A DNA stretch of 64,000 bases from Metellina segmentata (GCA_947359465.1 OX375883.1:93770411-93834410); one strand, 5' to 3'. Shown: positions 31,301 to 45,158, counted from the stretch's first letter. Program-made: numbers and translations. The notes: generated by a model not told the origin, from the sequence alone.

Positions 31301-34300
31301 AACATTTAAAGTCTGGTATAATCTAGAACATTTAAAATTTAGTTTTTTTTCATCTCGCGCTCTTTTTTTCGAAATGTGACGTCAACCCTACTTTGAAAGA
31401 AGATGGAACGGATTTTGTGAATTTCGACCGCTTACATCACAAGCGTTTTTCGTCCTAATGCCTTTCGAACCATGCTAAGTTTTCCGATCCTAGTGTGTTT
31501 AGTTTTACGTTGTTGATAATAGCCCTGGATAATCTAGAACATTTAAAGTCTGGTATAATCTAGAACATTTAAAATTTAGTTTTTTTTCATCTCGCATTCT
31601 TTTTTTCGAAATGTGACGTCAACCCTACTTTGTAAGAAGATGGAACGGATTTTGTGAATTTCGACCGCTTACATCACAAGCGTTTTTCGTCCTAATGCCT
31701 TTCGAACCATGCTAAGTTTTCCGATCCTAGTGTGTTTAGTTTTACGTTGTTGATAATAGCCCTGGATAATCTAGAACATTTAAAGTCTGGTATAATCTAG
31801 AACATTTAAAATTTAATTTTTTTTTCATCTCGCGTTCTTTTTTTCGAAATGTGACGTCAACCCTACTTTGAAAGAAGATGGAACGGATTTTGTGAATTTC
31901 GACCGCTTACATCACAAGCGTTTTTCGTCCTAATGCCTTTCGAACCATGCTAAGTTTTCCGATCCTAGTGTGTTTAGTTTTACGTTGTTGATAATAGCCC
32001 TGGATAATGTAGAACATTTAAAGTCTGGTATAATCTAGAACATTTAAAATTTAGTTTTTTTTCATCTCGCGCTCTTTTTTTCGAAATGTGACGTCAACCC
32101 TACTTTGAAAGAAGATGGAACGGATTTTGTGAATTTCGACCGCTTACATCACAAGCGTTTTTCGTCCTAATGCCTTTCGAACCATGCTAAGTTTTCCGAT
32201 CCTAGTGTGTTTAGTTTTACGTTGTTGATAATAGCCCTGGATAATCTAGAACACTTAAAGTCTTTTATAATCTAGAACATTTAAAATTTAGTTTTTTTTC
32301 ATCTCGCGTTCTTTTTTTCGAAATGTGACGTCAACCCTACTTTGAAAGAAGATGGAACGGATTTTGTGAATTTCGACCGCTAACATCACAAGCGTTTTTC
32401 GTCCTAATGCCTTTCGAACCATGCTAAGTTTTCCGATCCTAGTGTGTTTAGTTTTACGTTGTTGATAATAGCCCTGGATAATCTAGAACATTTAAAGTCT
32501 GGTATAATCTAGAACATTTAAAATTTAGTTTTTTTTCATCTCGCGTTCTTTTTTTCGAAATGTGACGTCAACCCTACCTTGAAAGAAGAAGGAACGGATT
32601 TTGCGTATATCGACCGCTAACATCACAAGCGTTTTTCGTCCTAATGCCTTTCGAACCATGCTAAGTTTTCCGATCCTAGTGAGTTTAGTTTTACGTTGTT
32701 GATAATAGCCCTGGATAATCTAGAACATTTAAAGTCTGGTATAATCTAGAACATTTAAAATTTAGTTTTTTTTCATCTCGCGCTCTTTTTTTCGAAATGT
32801 GACGTCAACCCTACTTTGAAAGAAGATGGAACGGATTTTGTGAATTTCGACCGCTTACATCACAAGCGTTTTTCGTCCTAATGCCTTTCGAACCATGCTA
32901 AGTTTTCCGATCCTAGTGTGTTTAGTTTTACGTTGTTGATAATAGCCCTGGATAATCTAGAACATTTAAAGTCTGGTATAATCTAGAACATTTAAAATTT
33001 AGTTTTTTTTCATCTCGCATTCTTTTTTTCGAAATGTGACGTCAACCCTACTTTGTAAGAAGATGGAACGGATTTTGTGAATTTCGACCGCTTACATCAC
33101 AAGCGTTTTTCGTCCTAATGCCTTTCGAACCATGCTAAGTTTTCCGATCCTAGTGTGTTTAGTTTTACGTTGTTGATAATAGCCCTGGATAATCTAGAAC
33201 ATTTAAAGTCTGGTATAATCTAGAACATTTAAAATTTAATTTTTTTTTCATCTCGCGTTCTCTTTTTTTCGAAATGTGACGTCAACCCTACTTTGAAAGA
33301 AGATGGAACGGATTTTGTGAATTTCGACCGCTTACATCACAAGCGTTTTTCGTCCTAATGCCTTTCGAACCATGCTAAGTTTTCCGATCCTAGTGTGTTT
33401 AGTTTTACGTTGTTGATAATAGCCCTGGATAATGTAGAACATTTAAAGTCTGGTATAATCTAGAACATTTAAAATTTAGTTTTTTTTCATCTCGCGCTCT
33501 TTTTTTCGAAATGTGACGTCAACCCTACTTTGAAAGAAGATGGAACGGATTTTGTGAATTTCGACCGCTTACATCACAAGCGTTTTTCGTCCTAATGCCT
33601 TTCGAACCATGCTAAGTTTTCCGATCCTAGTGTGTTTAGTTTTACGTTGTTGATAATAGCCCTGGATAATCTAGAACACTTAAAGTCTTTTATAATCTAG
33701 AACATTTAAAATTTAGTTTTTTTTCATCTCGCGTTCTTTTTTTCGAAATGTGACGTCAACCCTACTTTGAAAGAAGATGGAACGGATTTTGTGAATTTCG
33801 ACCGCTAACATCACAAGCGTTTTTCGTCCTAATGCCTTTCGAACCATGCTAAGTTTTCCGATCCTAGTGTGTTTAGTTTTACGTTGTTGATAATAGCCCT
33901 GGATAATCTAGAACATTTAAAGTCTGGTATAATCTAGAACATTTAAAATTTAGTTTTTTTTCATCTCGCGTTCTTTTTTTCGAAATGTGACGTCAACCCT
34001 ACCTTGAAAGAAGAAGGAACGGATTTTGCGTATATCGACCGCTAACATCACAAGCGTTTTTCGTCCTAATGCCTTTCGAACCATGCTAAGTTTTCCGATC
34101 CTAGTGAGTTTAGTTTTACGTTGTTGATAATAGCCCTGGATAATCTAGAACATTTAAAGTCTGGTATAATCTAGAACATTTAAAATTTAGTTTTTTTTCA
34201 TCTCGCGCTCTTTTTTTCGAAATGTGACGTCAACCCTACTTTGAAAGAAGATGGAACGGATTTTGTGAATTTCGACCGCTTACATCACAAGCGTTTTTCG

Positions 34301-37152
34301 TCCTAATGCCTTTCGAACCATGCTAAGTTTTCCGATCCTAGTGTGTTTAGTTTTACGTTGTTGATAATAGCCCTGGATAATCTAGAACATTTAAAGTCTG
34401 GTATAATCTAGAACATTTAAAATTTAGTTTTTTTTCATCTCGCATTCTTTTTTTCGAAATGTGACGTCAACCCTACTTTGTAAGAAGATGGAACGGATTT
34501 TGTGAATTTCGACCGCTTACATCACAAGCGTTTTTCGTCCTAATGCCTTTCGAACCATGCTAAGTTTTCCGATCCTAGTGTGTTTAGTTTTACGTTGTTG
34601 ATAATAGCCCTGGATAATCTAGAACATTTAAAGTCTGGTATAATCTAGAACATTTAAAATTTAATTTTTTTTTCATCTCGCGTTCTTTTTTTCGAAATGT
34701 GACGTCAACCCTACTTTGAAAGAAGATGGAACGGATTTTGTGAATTTCGACCGCTTACATCACAAGCGTTTTTCGTCCTAATGCCTTTCGAACCATGCTA
34801 AGTTTTCCGATCCTAGTGTGTTTAGTTTTACGTTGTTGATAATAGCCCTGGATAATGTAGAACATTTAAAGTCTGGTATAATCTAGAACATTTAAAATTT
34901 AGTTTTTTTTTCATCTCGCGTTCTTTATTTCGAAATGTGACGTCAACCCTACTTTGAAAGAAGATGGAACGGATTTTGTGAATTTCGACCGCTTACGTCA
35001 CAAGCGTTTTTCGTCCTAATGCCTGTCGAACCATGCTAAGTTTTCCGATCCTAGCGTGCTTAGTTTTACGTTGTTGGTAATAGCCCTGGATAAAATCTAG
35101 AACATTTAAAGCCTGGTATAATCTAGAACATTTAAAATTTATTTTATTAGATTTTTTTCATCTTGCGTTCTTTTTTTCGAAATGTGACGTCAACCTTACC
35201 TTGAAAGAAGAAGGAACGGATTTTGCGTATATCGACCGCTTACATCACAAGCGTTTTTCGTCCTAATGCCTTTCGAACCATGCTAAGTTTTCCGATCCTA
35301 GTGTGTTTAGTTTTACGTTGTTGATAATAGCCCTGGATAATCTAGAACATTTAAAGTCTGGTATAATCTAGAACATTTAAAATTTAGTTTTTTTTCTTCT
35401 CGCGTTCTTTTTTTCGAAATGTGACGTCAACCCTACTTTGAAAGAAGATAGAACGGATTTTGTGAATTTCGACCGCTTACATCACAAGCGTTTTTCGTCC
35501 TAATGCCTTTCGAACCATGCTAAGTTTTCCGATCCTAGTGTGTTTAGTTTTACGTTGCTGATAATAGCCCTGGATAATCTAGAACATTTAAAGTCTGGTA
35601 TAATCTAGAACATTTAAAATTTAGTTTTTTTTCATCTCGCGTTCTTTTTTTCGAAATGTGACGTCAACCCTACTTTGAAAGAAGATGGAACGGATTTTGT
35701 GAATTTCGACCGCTTACATCACAAGCGTTTTTCGTCCTAATGCCTTTCGAACCATGCTAAGTTTTCCGATCCTAGTGTGTTTAGTTTTACGTTGTTGATA
35801 ATAGCCCTGGATAATGTAGAACATTTAAAGTCTGGTATAATCTAGAACATTTAAAATTTAGTTTTTTTTCATCTCGCGCTCTTTTTTTCGAAATGTGACG
35901 TCAACCCTACTTTGAAAGAAGATGGAACGGATTTTGTGAATTTCGACCGCTTACTTCACAAGCGTTTTTCGTCCTAATGCCTTTCGAACCATGCTAAGTT
36001 TTCCGATCCTAGTGTGTTTAGTTTTACGTTGTTGATAATAGCCCTGGATAATGTAGAACATTTAAAGTCTGGTATAATCTAGAACATTTAAAATTTAGTT
36101 TTTTTTCATCTCGCGCTCTTTTTTTCGAAATGTGACGTCAACCCTACTTTGAAAGAAGATGGAACGGATTTTGTGAATTTCGACCGCTAACATCACAAGC
36201 GTTTTTCGTCCTAATGCCTTTCGAACCATGCTAAGTTTTCCGATCCTAGTGTGTTTAGTTTTACGTTGTTGATAATAGCCCTGGATAATCTAGAACATTT
36301 AAAGTCTGGTATAATCTAGAACATTTAAAATTTAGTTTTTTTTCATCTCGCGCTCTTTTTTTCGAAATGTGACGTCAACCCTACTTTGAAAGAAGATGGA
36401 ACGGATTTTGTGAATTTCGACCGCTTACATCACAAGCGTTTTTCGTCCTAATGCCTTTCGAACCATGCTAAGTTTTCCGATCCTAGTGTGTTTAGTTTTA
36501 CGTTGTTGATAATAGCCCTGGATAATGTAGAACATTTAAAGTCTGGTATAATCTAGAACATTTAAAATTTAGTTTTTTTTTCATCTCGCGTTCTTTATTT
36601 CGAAATGTGACGTCAACCCTACTTTGAAAGAAGATGGAACGGATTTTGTGAATTTCGACCGCTTACATCACAAGCGTTTTTCGTCCTAATGCCTTTCGAA
36701 CCATGCTAAGTTTTCCGATCCTAGTGTGTTTAGTTTTACGTTGTTGATAATAGCCCTGGATAATGTAGAACATTTAAAGTCTGGTATAATCTAGAACATT
36801 TAAAATTTAGTTTTTTTTTCATCTCGCGTTCTTTATTTCGAAATGTGACGTCAACCCTACTTTGAAAGAAGATGGAACGGATTTTGTGAATTTCGACCGC
36901 TTACATCACAAGCGTTTTTCGTCCTAATGCCTTTCGAACCATGCTAAGTTTTCCGATCCTAGCGTGTTTAGTTTTACGTTGTTGATAATAGCTCTTTCGA
37001 GGGCAGCCTGTGGAGTTCGTTTGCGAGGCATACCAAATGGGAATACGTAACAATCATTGGGAGTTGGCGAGCGACAGCGATCAGTGATTACGCCTGACCC
37101 CCACGAAAAGAAGTGTCACGCGCAACGGCGTGCTGGCCACGCAGTGGTTGGA
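28306..37152 (+). mobile_element. Helitron-like element (family 2) expanded by an internal satellite
   Basis: The left end A|TCTCTACTATTATAAAAGG and the next ~130 bp match the start of the small Helitron at 51973, including GCACTTACAATTATGAAATTTGG-type sequence. The right end after the satellite (GTGGAGTTCGTTTGCGAGGC, AAATGGGAATACGTA) also matches that Helitron up to a hairpin-like GGCCACGCAGTGG near 37136. The terminal CTAG has decayed (GGTTGG), so the right boundary is approximate. The 8.8-kb length comes from 36 tandem 237-bp units. Confidence 0.75.
28440..36990 (+). repeat. 237-bp satellite, 36 copies, inside the family 2 Helitron
   Basis: TGACGTCAACC occurs once per unit. I mapped 36 occurrences of its GACGTC from 28519 to 36847: most intervals are 237 bp, with a few of 238, 240, 247 or 248. 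The unit also contains ATAATCTAGAACATTTAAA twice, TCACAAGCGTTTTTCGTCC and ATAATAGCCCTGG. The first two units and those near 35186 are longer and share private variants. No coding potential. Confidence 0.95.
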
Positions 37153-37201
37153 CAGAGATAAAATCTAAATGTTCCAAAAAACATTGTTTTTATATATATA
37201 A

Positions 37202-37826
37202 CTAGCCACTGCGTGGCTAGCCTGGCGTTGCCTGTGCCAGTTACTTTTGTGGTGTTATTGGTTTGCTTCGCAAACCAAATAGGAATTCGTAGCCTATTGG
37301 ATAACAGCCATGACGGAGTTGCCCGTGGTGTTGGTTTGCTTCGTTAACAAAATGGGCCTTCCTCGCGAGTTCTTTTAGTGGAATGGTCCGTAGGTATGGT
37401 TTGCTTCGCAAATCAAAAAATATTAATATTTTATTGTTAAATCATTTATTAAATGAAAACCAAAAGTATAAGGTATCTATAAGGTTTAAGTATAAGGTTT
37501 CATTAAGGTAAAAGTATAAGGTTCGAGACGGAAGATGAATAAAACTTGGCATGTTTCCAAAGGCTAACGTCAATAGTGACGTGAGGTAGAAAAGTCTAAA
37601 TTTTTTGTTCTTTTTCATTTCCGAAAGAAGAAAGAACGGTGAAAAAAACTATTAAATTCATTTTAAAATGTTCAAGATTGAATTTTAAAATTCGCCGCGT
37701 CCCAAAAATTGCAAAAAAATTGGACTATCTGTGTGACCTATCCCATTAGTGTAAGTGCCATAGATACCTCAGGACTTCGCGGGTAGAAAACAAACTGACA
37801 AACACTTTCTTTTTTAATAGTAGAGA
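37202..37826 (-). mobile_element. Non-autonomous Helitron, family 2-like
   Basis: On the minus strand it starts TCTCTACTATTAAAAAAG and ends in a hairpin GCCACGCAGTGGC followed by CTAG and T. It is 625 bp. The base before the 5' TC is G rather than the usual A. The interior has several GGTTTGCTTCGCAAACC-type palindromes. It directly follows the satellite-bearing element, separated by about 50 bp. Confidence 0.75.
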
Positions 37827-38393
37827 CCTCAGTTTTCATTGTTTCGTCTCGTTAAAAAGAATTTCATTTCATTTTCTGCATTCTCGTATCAAAGTAGCTG
37901 ATTCATATCAGAGTGTTCAATTTTTAGATTTTTACTTTAAGTATTTAAAATTACTTTTTGATAACATAAGAAGGTAATTGGGGGGAGAATAAGAACATAA
38001 AGTTAGAACTCTATTCTTTTTTCCTTGGTAAGTATCATGGCTGATAAGATAAGAACTCTCTGGGTAATGGATTTTTCTCGTCTTCGAAATAAAGCTTCAA
38101 TATTTTTTCTTTCATAAACACTTAAGCGCTTCGAATAACTCTATACGAAATTCGCAATTTCATCGCTTTGGAAAAATTAGCTACGATTCAAAACTAACGT
38201 TGGGGGTTTTAAATTAACTCACACAGCAATGTCGTTAACACAATCCTTTAATACAACTAACTTCGATTTTTTTGAAATAACGATAAGATTTTGTTTTATA
38301 TATAAAATATTCAATAAATCTTAAACACTTCAAATTCTTCAATTCATCACCATTCTTTGAAACTTATAATATGAGTTATGATGGAGCATTTAA

Positions 38394-38395
<2 letters not shown>
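37827..38395. other. Unassigned AT-rich sequence
   Basis: Nothing recognised. Confidence 0.5.
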
Positions 38396-40104
<1,709 letters not shown>

Positions 40105-40107
40105 CCA

Positions 40108-40450
40108 GCCAACAAGTCTGGTGGTTAAGGTGTTAGCTTCTAAATCGGCAGGTTCCTGGTTCAAATCCGGGTCAGTGCATGTGTGACATTGCACATTTTA
40201 TTTTTCTATATAACTGACCTATATCAGTGTACGTCTACCTCTTGGACACAACCCCTGCACTCTCGGTCTGCAATGGACGCATAACCCCCCACAAAAAGCC
40301 GTTAACAAGTCGATGAACCCAGGGTACGGGTACGATAGGAAGCTCCCTGGGCGAACAACAGTGAAAAACAAACACATTTCGATGCCATAGTGATTGTCTG
40401 CTTGAGGGTAGAGGCAGAAGAAGAAGGAAAAACTGCAACTAAACATGACA
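40108..40450 (+). mobile_element. tRNA-derived SINE, divergent
   Basis: Head GTCTGGTGGTTAAGGTGTTAG and GGTTCAAATCC resembles the heads of the SINEs at 47485 and 55699. The body after GGGTCAGTGCATG differs from both, so it is another family or a composite. The 3' limit is uncertain. Confidence 0.55.
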
Positions 40451-41080
40451 GAGTGAGGGAAGAAACGTTTCGGAGCACATTAAGCAGGCAGGTTTTCTCT
40501 CAACTCATCTCTACAAAATAAAACTTATAAAAGTATGGAACGTCAATTTTGGGGGACACACGCACCTTACTGATTCACCAACGCATCAAAACCGACTCCC
40601 ACGCACTACTTGAGAACGACGATGGATTCTCCGGCAAGTGGCCATAATATGATGCGCGTGAATACCGCGCCTGATTAGGGAGCGTAGTGGGGAATTGAGT
40701 CCATCTCGTCTTCAACGTAGTTCTCAGCCTCAGTTTCTCCTTTTTGTTTCGCTTTTTTTAATGTGGTTATACCTTCCGCCCTTCATCCAACGCACTAGAT
40801 GGGCTTGGAGACTAAATATAATTGTTCAATAAACAAAAGATTTCATTAAACATGGAGTTTCTCTCATTTGTCCAGGTATGTTGATTTTCTTTTATTCCTA
40901 GGTGATTATCACTCTGCAAAAAAATATCTACACAAAAGGACGCTTGGATTTTTGCTTACACATCAAATGCGCCACTATCGATCATTCTTTTTAGGCCATA
41001 CGCAAATGATGCACATTATCATTCCAAATTAAAAATTCTAATGATGTTACTTTAATTTTAATACCGCGTCTATTCCAAGA
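40451..41080. other. Unassigned sequence
   Basis: No gene, RNA or repeat recognised. Confidence 0.5.
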
Positions 41081-41089
41081 TCATACGAC

Positions 41090-41330
41090 AGCATGTATGT
41101 TTGTAAGCGTATGGTGTAGAGGCGGCTGGTGCACCTTAAATATGTCGTGGCCGAAGGTCCTCACGTTGGGTGTGTGTGGAAGTTTGAAGAGTGGGGTGCC
41201 AGCTCATGTGTTGCTTCGTCGTCTTTCCGTTTTTCGAAATTACGTGGTTCTGTCCTCTAATCTTTCCGTTTGGGATAGATCCCGAGCCGTCGTCAAAAGC
41301 CCATTGGGTTGCGCCACACACACTACACAC
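41090..41330 (+). mobile_element. 5'-truncated SINE (family 2)
   Basis: From ATGTATGTTTGTAAGCGTATGG onward it aligns with the body of the SINE at 47485-47813 read on its own strand (GTAGAGGCGGCTGGTGCACC, CGTCGTCAAAAGCCC). It lacks the tRNA head, and its 3' end is replaced by the palindrome that follows. Confidence 0.7.
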
Positions 41331-41334
41331 ATTA

Positions 41335-42012
41335 GGGTGGGCCGAAAAAAGGTTTTTTTTTTGCTATCACATTCTAATAGTACGAAAACGTTGGCTCATG
41401 CACCAAAACTAATGTAAAAAATTTCATCCTGATTTATTGATATCTTTTGTCATACCATGACGCTGAAACCCTCCAAAAAAAAAATTCGGGCATTTTTTTA
41501 TGAAACCTAAATATGTTTACAATTACATTTTAATAGTGCGCAAAAGTAAGCTAATACATTCAATATTAACGGTCAAAAAATCGTTTAGATCAGTAAATTT
41601 TCTTCTGCCTCGCCAACGGGGCCAAATAGCAGAAAAAACTGAAAAAATGACATCTTTCCAAAATATCGACTTTTGAAATTACGGTAAAAACTGGTGATCA
41701 GTTTTTTCTGCTATTTGTTTCCGTTGTGTGTGGGGAGGCAGAAGATTTGTAGTGATCTAAACCATTTTTTACCGTTAATATTGAATGTATTAGCTTACTT
41801 CTGCGCACTATTAGAACGTAAGTGTAAACATTTTTTTTTATAAAAAATGCCCGAATATTTCGATCTTTTTGGAGGTTTTGAAACCCTTGGAAAGGCAAAA
41901 GATATCAATAAATCGAGATGAAATTTTTTACACATTAGTTTTACTTCATGAGCCAACTTTTCCGTACTGTTAGAATGTGATAGCAAAAAAAAAAAAACTT
42001 TTTTCGGCCCAA
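41335..42012. mobile_element. 0.68-kb foldback (near-perfect palindrome)
   Basis: Left half 41335 to about 41690 and right half about 41700-42012 are inverted copies: GGGTGGGCCGAAAAAAGG with TTTTTTCGGCCCAAC, TGCTATCACATTCTAATAGTACG with its reverse, and AATACATTCAATATTAACGG with CCGTTAATATTGAATGTATT. The centre is GGTAAAAACTGGTGATCAG. This is typical of a MITE made almost wholly of long inverted repeats. No clear target duplication, so the superfamily is open. Confidence 0.8.
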
Positions 42013-42129
42013 CATACCGCATATTCCGACGTCATTTAAATTCTTACCTCCCTATCCTTGAAGTATTATGTCTATTAAATGAGAATATGTTAGTGATCGA
42101 TAAAAGAAATAAAGTTATTTTATTATGAA

Positions 42130-42772
42130 CTAGGGGGCCTGCCCCCTGCTCGCTAACGCTCGCCAACCCCCGGAGGATTGCTTCGCAATTCTCATTGGTT
42201 CGCTGCGCGAACCTATGCTCGCTTCGCTCGCATCAATGAAGACACGTGTCCTAGCAGAAGGATTGATTACAAAATATATTCCAAAAAAATATTTTTCAAA
42301 TCTAAATTTGTTGTATTACATAAAAGATATATACAGTACCTCTGGATTCAGAATTTAAATGAAAACTTTGAGCAAATTTTTACTCGCAATGTAAGCGCTG
42401 CTTTGGAAATTGAATACCCAGCATGTTGTTTGTGTGTACATTTCCCCAGAACTCGAGCCACCCATACACTTTTTGACTGAGTTTGTAGTCGAAATTTGTA
42501 GTGCACGCGTCTTGTTGTACTATAATTGTTAGCCTTGAAAAGGACCGTATTTTAAATAGCCCTGAAAAGATCCTCCGCTTTCTTAGATTTCTATTACAAA
42601 CCGCAACAGCTCGTCTAAAATTCATTTTTTTCAATAAAATTTCATCTGATAACGCTATAGATTCAAATGACTCGCGAGGCTCCTAGTAAACAAACAATCG
42701 CACAATGTTGCCAAAACGCGGTAACAAATAACGTCTTTTTTGCGTGCCACGTAAGAGAAATATATATATAGA
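42130..42772 (-). mobile_element. Non-autonomous Helitron, family 1, copy b
   Basis: 643 bp, same structure as 27545-28193: minus-strand TCTATATATATATTTCTC start, GGGGGCAGGCCCCC hairpin and CTAG end, inserted between A and T. Confidence 0.88.
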
Positions 42773-43730
42773 TTCATACATTTTAATTTATTTCCACGTG
42801 GAAGATTGTACTAAAATCGCCAAATTTATTTATTCTATAAGCTTCTTCGATAGACTATTAATTGGCATTTTGTTGTAGAATAAAGATCTTTACGTCGTAA
42901 TATTCATGGCCTTTCAAAAGACTTAAAAGATTCCAAATACAAAAATAAAAGTTAGTGGCACACAAAAGGAATATTTTAATGTGAATTTATAGATTTTATA
43001 CAGTCCTACCTCACGGAAAATTTCGCTGAAATCACGAAATTAATTTCCTCTTGCTTTAACTGAAGTTTCGCCCATCCAAACTTCCATCACAAAATAACGA
43101 CCACTTCATTATTCTTAACATCGAAAGGACCACACTGCGGTTGGAACTTGGTAAACTATTGTTACCAAACTTCTTAACCCCAAAAAACTTTATTTTTTTT
43201 GCAGAGTCCTTTTACTAAACGGGAAAGAGAAAACCTCTTAAGCTCTCACTACCTAGAGGATATTGTTCTCTTTCGCTTAAAGTTTCTCCTAAGAATGAGA
43301 AAAAAAGGAGCCTTATAAATAGAGGGAGTTTGTTCCTAAAATCCTCTAAGAGGAAAAAGTAAATAAAATATCGTAATCCTTTATTTTGTTTCGGTCTTAG
43401 ACTTCAGCAAAGAAATAGTCTAGTAATATATAGGAAATGAAGTATTGGAGAAAAAGTGTGTTATAAAACAAATGCTTTTTAGAATTTAGGTTTGGTTTGA
43501 AGGAAAAATGCATTAAGTGCTCTATATTATCTTCCTCTTCAGTCAGATTTCGTCAGGGAATTTACTTTAGCATTTATGTAAAATTCTTTCTCGTAATGGT
43601 GATTTATTTCCAAGATCTCAGTTCGGAAAGTATTTACTTATTTCTAACGTAACGAGAACGTTTTGTGGGGCATTGATGTAACTTGGAAGTCAAGGGAGGT
43701 AGGTATTTATTTAACACTTCACACGGAGGA
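42773..43730. other. Unassigned sequence
   Basis: No coding or RNA signal recognised. Confidence 0.5.
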
Positions 43731-43732
43731 AT

Positions 43733-43970
43733 GCAACGAGCTATTGCCAATAGTCTGGAATCAACTCTCGAAGGGAAATATTCGAGGACAATAATATCAA
43801 GTAATTTTGAGCCATGATCACATGACGAGGTCGTACCTGAACTCGCACCCCACTCTCCAAACTTCTACACTACCCTACTACAGATTTAACCTGCACTAAC
43901 CACCTTTGTACACGACAGTATTTGGTTGGAATCGAACTGTCAAACGACTTAGTGTAATTTTTTTAGCCTG
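43733..43970 (-). mobile_element. Old SINE copy (family 2-related)
   Basis: AACGAGCTATTGCCAATAG, GGGAAATATTCGAGGACAA, CGCACCCCACTCTCCAAACTTC and CACTAACCACCTTTGTACACGAC track the family 2 SINE body with many substitutions. Limits approximate. Confidence 0.6.
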
Positions 43971-44221
43971 GGAAAAATATGAAGACTGCCGTCTTCTTCA
44001 TTCATAAAATTCATGATTTCATGTTCATACTCTTTTTACCATGTAAAAACTGATTATGACCTCAGAACATGGTATAGCTCTTGGAAAATTTTACTTGTTG
44101 TGTGCTCAAAATGTTACAAGAAGACTGCCCCTTATTTAATGTTTTTGCATTTGAATTTGTAGAGGGCTTTATTCCCTATTAAATGATATCTATTGATGAA
44201 TTTGCTCTACTATACATCATA

Positions 44222-44576
44222 TAGTGAAACTTCGATTAACCGTCAGTCCGTTGTTAATAATTAATTCATTAAATATTAAAAATTTTTGTACGTACACAGA
44301 AAGTGAGACATTTTTTAATTTAAATATGGTATGTACGTCTAGAGCGTAAGTTCATGTAACACTGTGTACTATACTGTGCTTAATGTAAATTGTAGATTGT
44401 TTCTGTAAAATAAAACTCGTATGAACAGTGTATTTCCAGTTCTTAAAAGTGCATTTTTTACCATTCGTTCATATGCAATGGATGGGGTGGGTTGTTTAAG
44501 GTTTTCTAATATCCGTCTTTTCGTTTAACCGTCCTGCTCTCAGGTCCGACCCTGACGACTACTCAAAGTTTCACTG
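44222..44576. mobile_element. pogo/Tigger-like MITE
   Basis: Ends TAGTGAAACTTCGATTAACCG and, in reverse, CAGTGAAACTTTGAGTAGTCG, flanked by TA on both sides. The style (CAGTNNAACNTCGATTANCCG) is that of pogo-group Tc1/mariner ends. 355 bp, no coding capacity. Confidence 0.7.
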
Positions 44577-44639
44577 TACTAGAAATAAAAGGAGTTCATC
44601 TTTCTCCGCGACTGAACATGGGAGAACAGTCACTAACCT

Positions 44640-45000
44640 CTAGTACCATAGATTGGGTTCTAGTGGCCCGTAGGTGATAATATATTCTATGTGGGGGTGT
44701 GACTCAATCGCAATGATTGAGCTTGTAGAGCAGTAAATTTGCATAAAATTTCGAGTTAAACTTGAAACCGTCCGAAGAAACTATTTGAATGTGGTTGTCA
44801 TCAATACCTGATTGGTCCATGTCACGGAAAAAGACACCCATCCGTCGATTCATCATCTGATTGGTCACCGCGAGCTATTAATAGACTTTTGGCGATTTCA
44901 CCATTTTTGTCGTCAGTGATTTTTGCATTCTGTCTGTCTTGTCAGACGGTAAAAAATGACCGTCCATTGATTCATCGTCGGATTGGTCACTGTGATAGAG
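44640..45000. other. Unassigned; short direct repeats
   Basis: GTCGATTCATCATCTGATTGGTCAC and a later variant ending CATCGGATTGGTCAC repeat within 150 bp; the pogo-like MITE at 45003 sits next to the second one. Nothing else recognised. Confidence 0.45.
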
Positions 45001-45002
45001 TA

Positions 45003-45158
45003 CAATAGAACTTCAATTATCCGGGATCCAGTTATCCGGATCACCAATTATCCAGGTCGCTTTGAAAAGAAATAAACTTTTTTGTGTGTATTATCTGGAT
45101 ATTTGATTATTCGAATTGTGTCTGGTAACGATGGAACCGGATAATTGGAGTTCTACTG
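45003..45158. mobile_element. pogo/Tigger-like MITE, 156 bp
   Basis: Terminal repeats CAATAGAACTTCAATTATCC and, in reverse, CAGTAGAACTCCAATTATCC; TA duplications at 45001-45002 and 45159-45160. Additional internal ATTATCCGG/CCAGG motifs. Non-coding. Confidence 0.82.

Noticed and set aside
28440..36990. CRISPR-like or promoter-array reading of the 237-bp repeats (TGACGTCA is a CRE-like motif)
   Set aside because: Units are contiguous with no spacers and sit in a Helitron; the CRE-like motif is just part of the repeat.
40219..40446. 75-codon cysteine-rich frame with a hydrophobic start, superficially like a secreted peptide
   Set aside because: Lies in SINE-like sequence, lacks a consistent cysteine framework, and overlaps another equally long frame.
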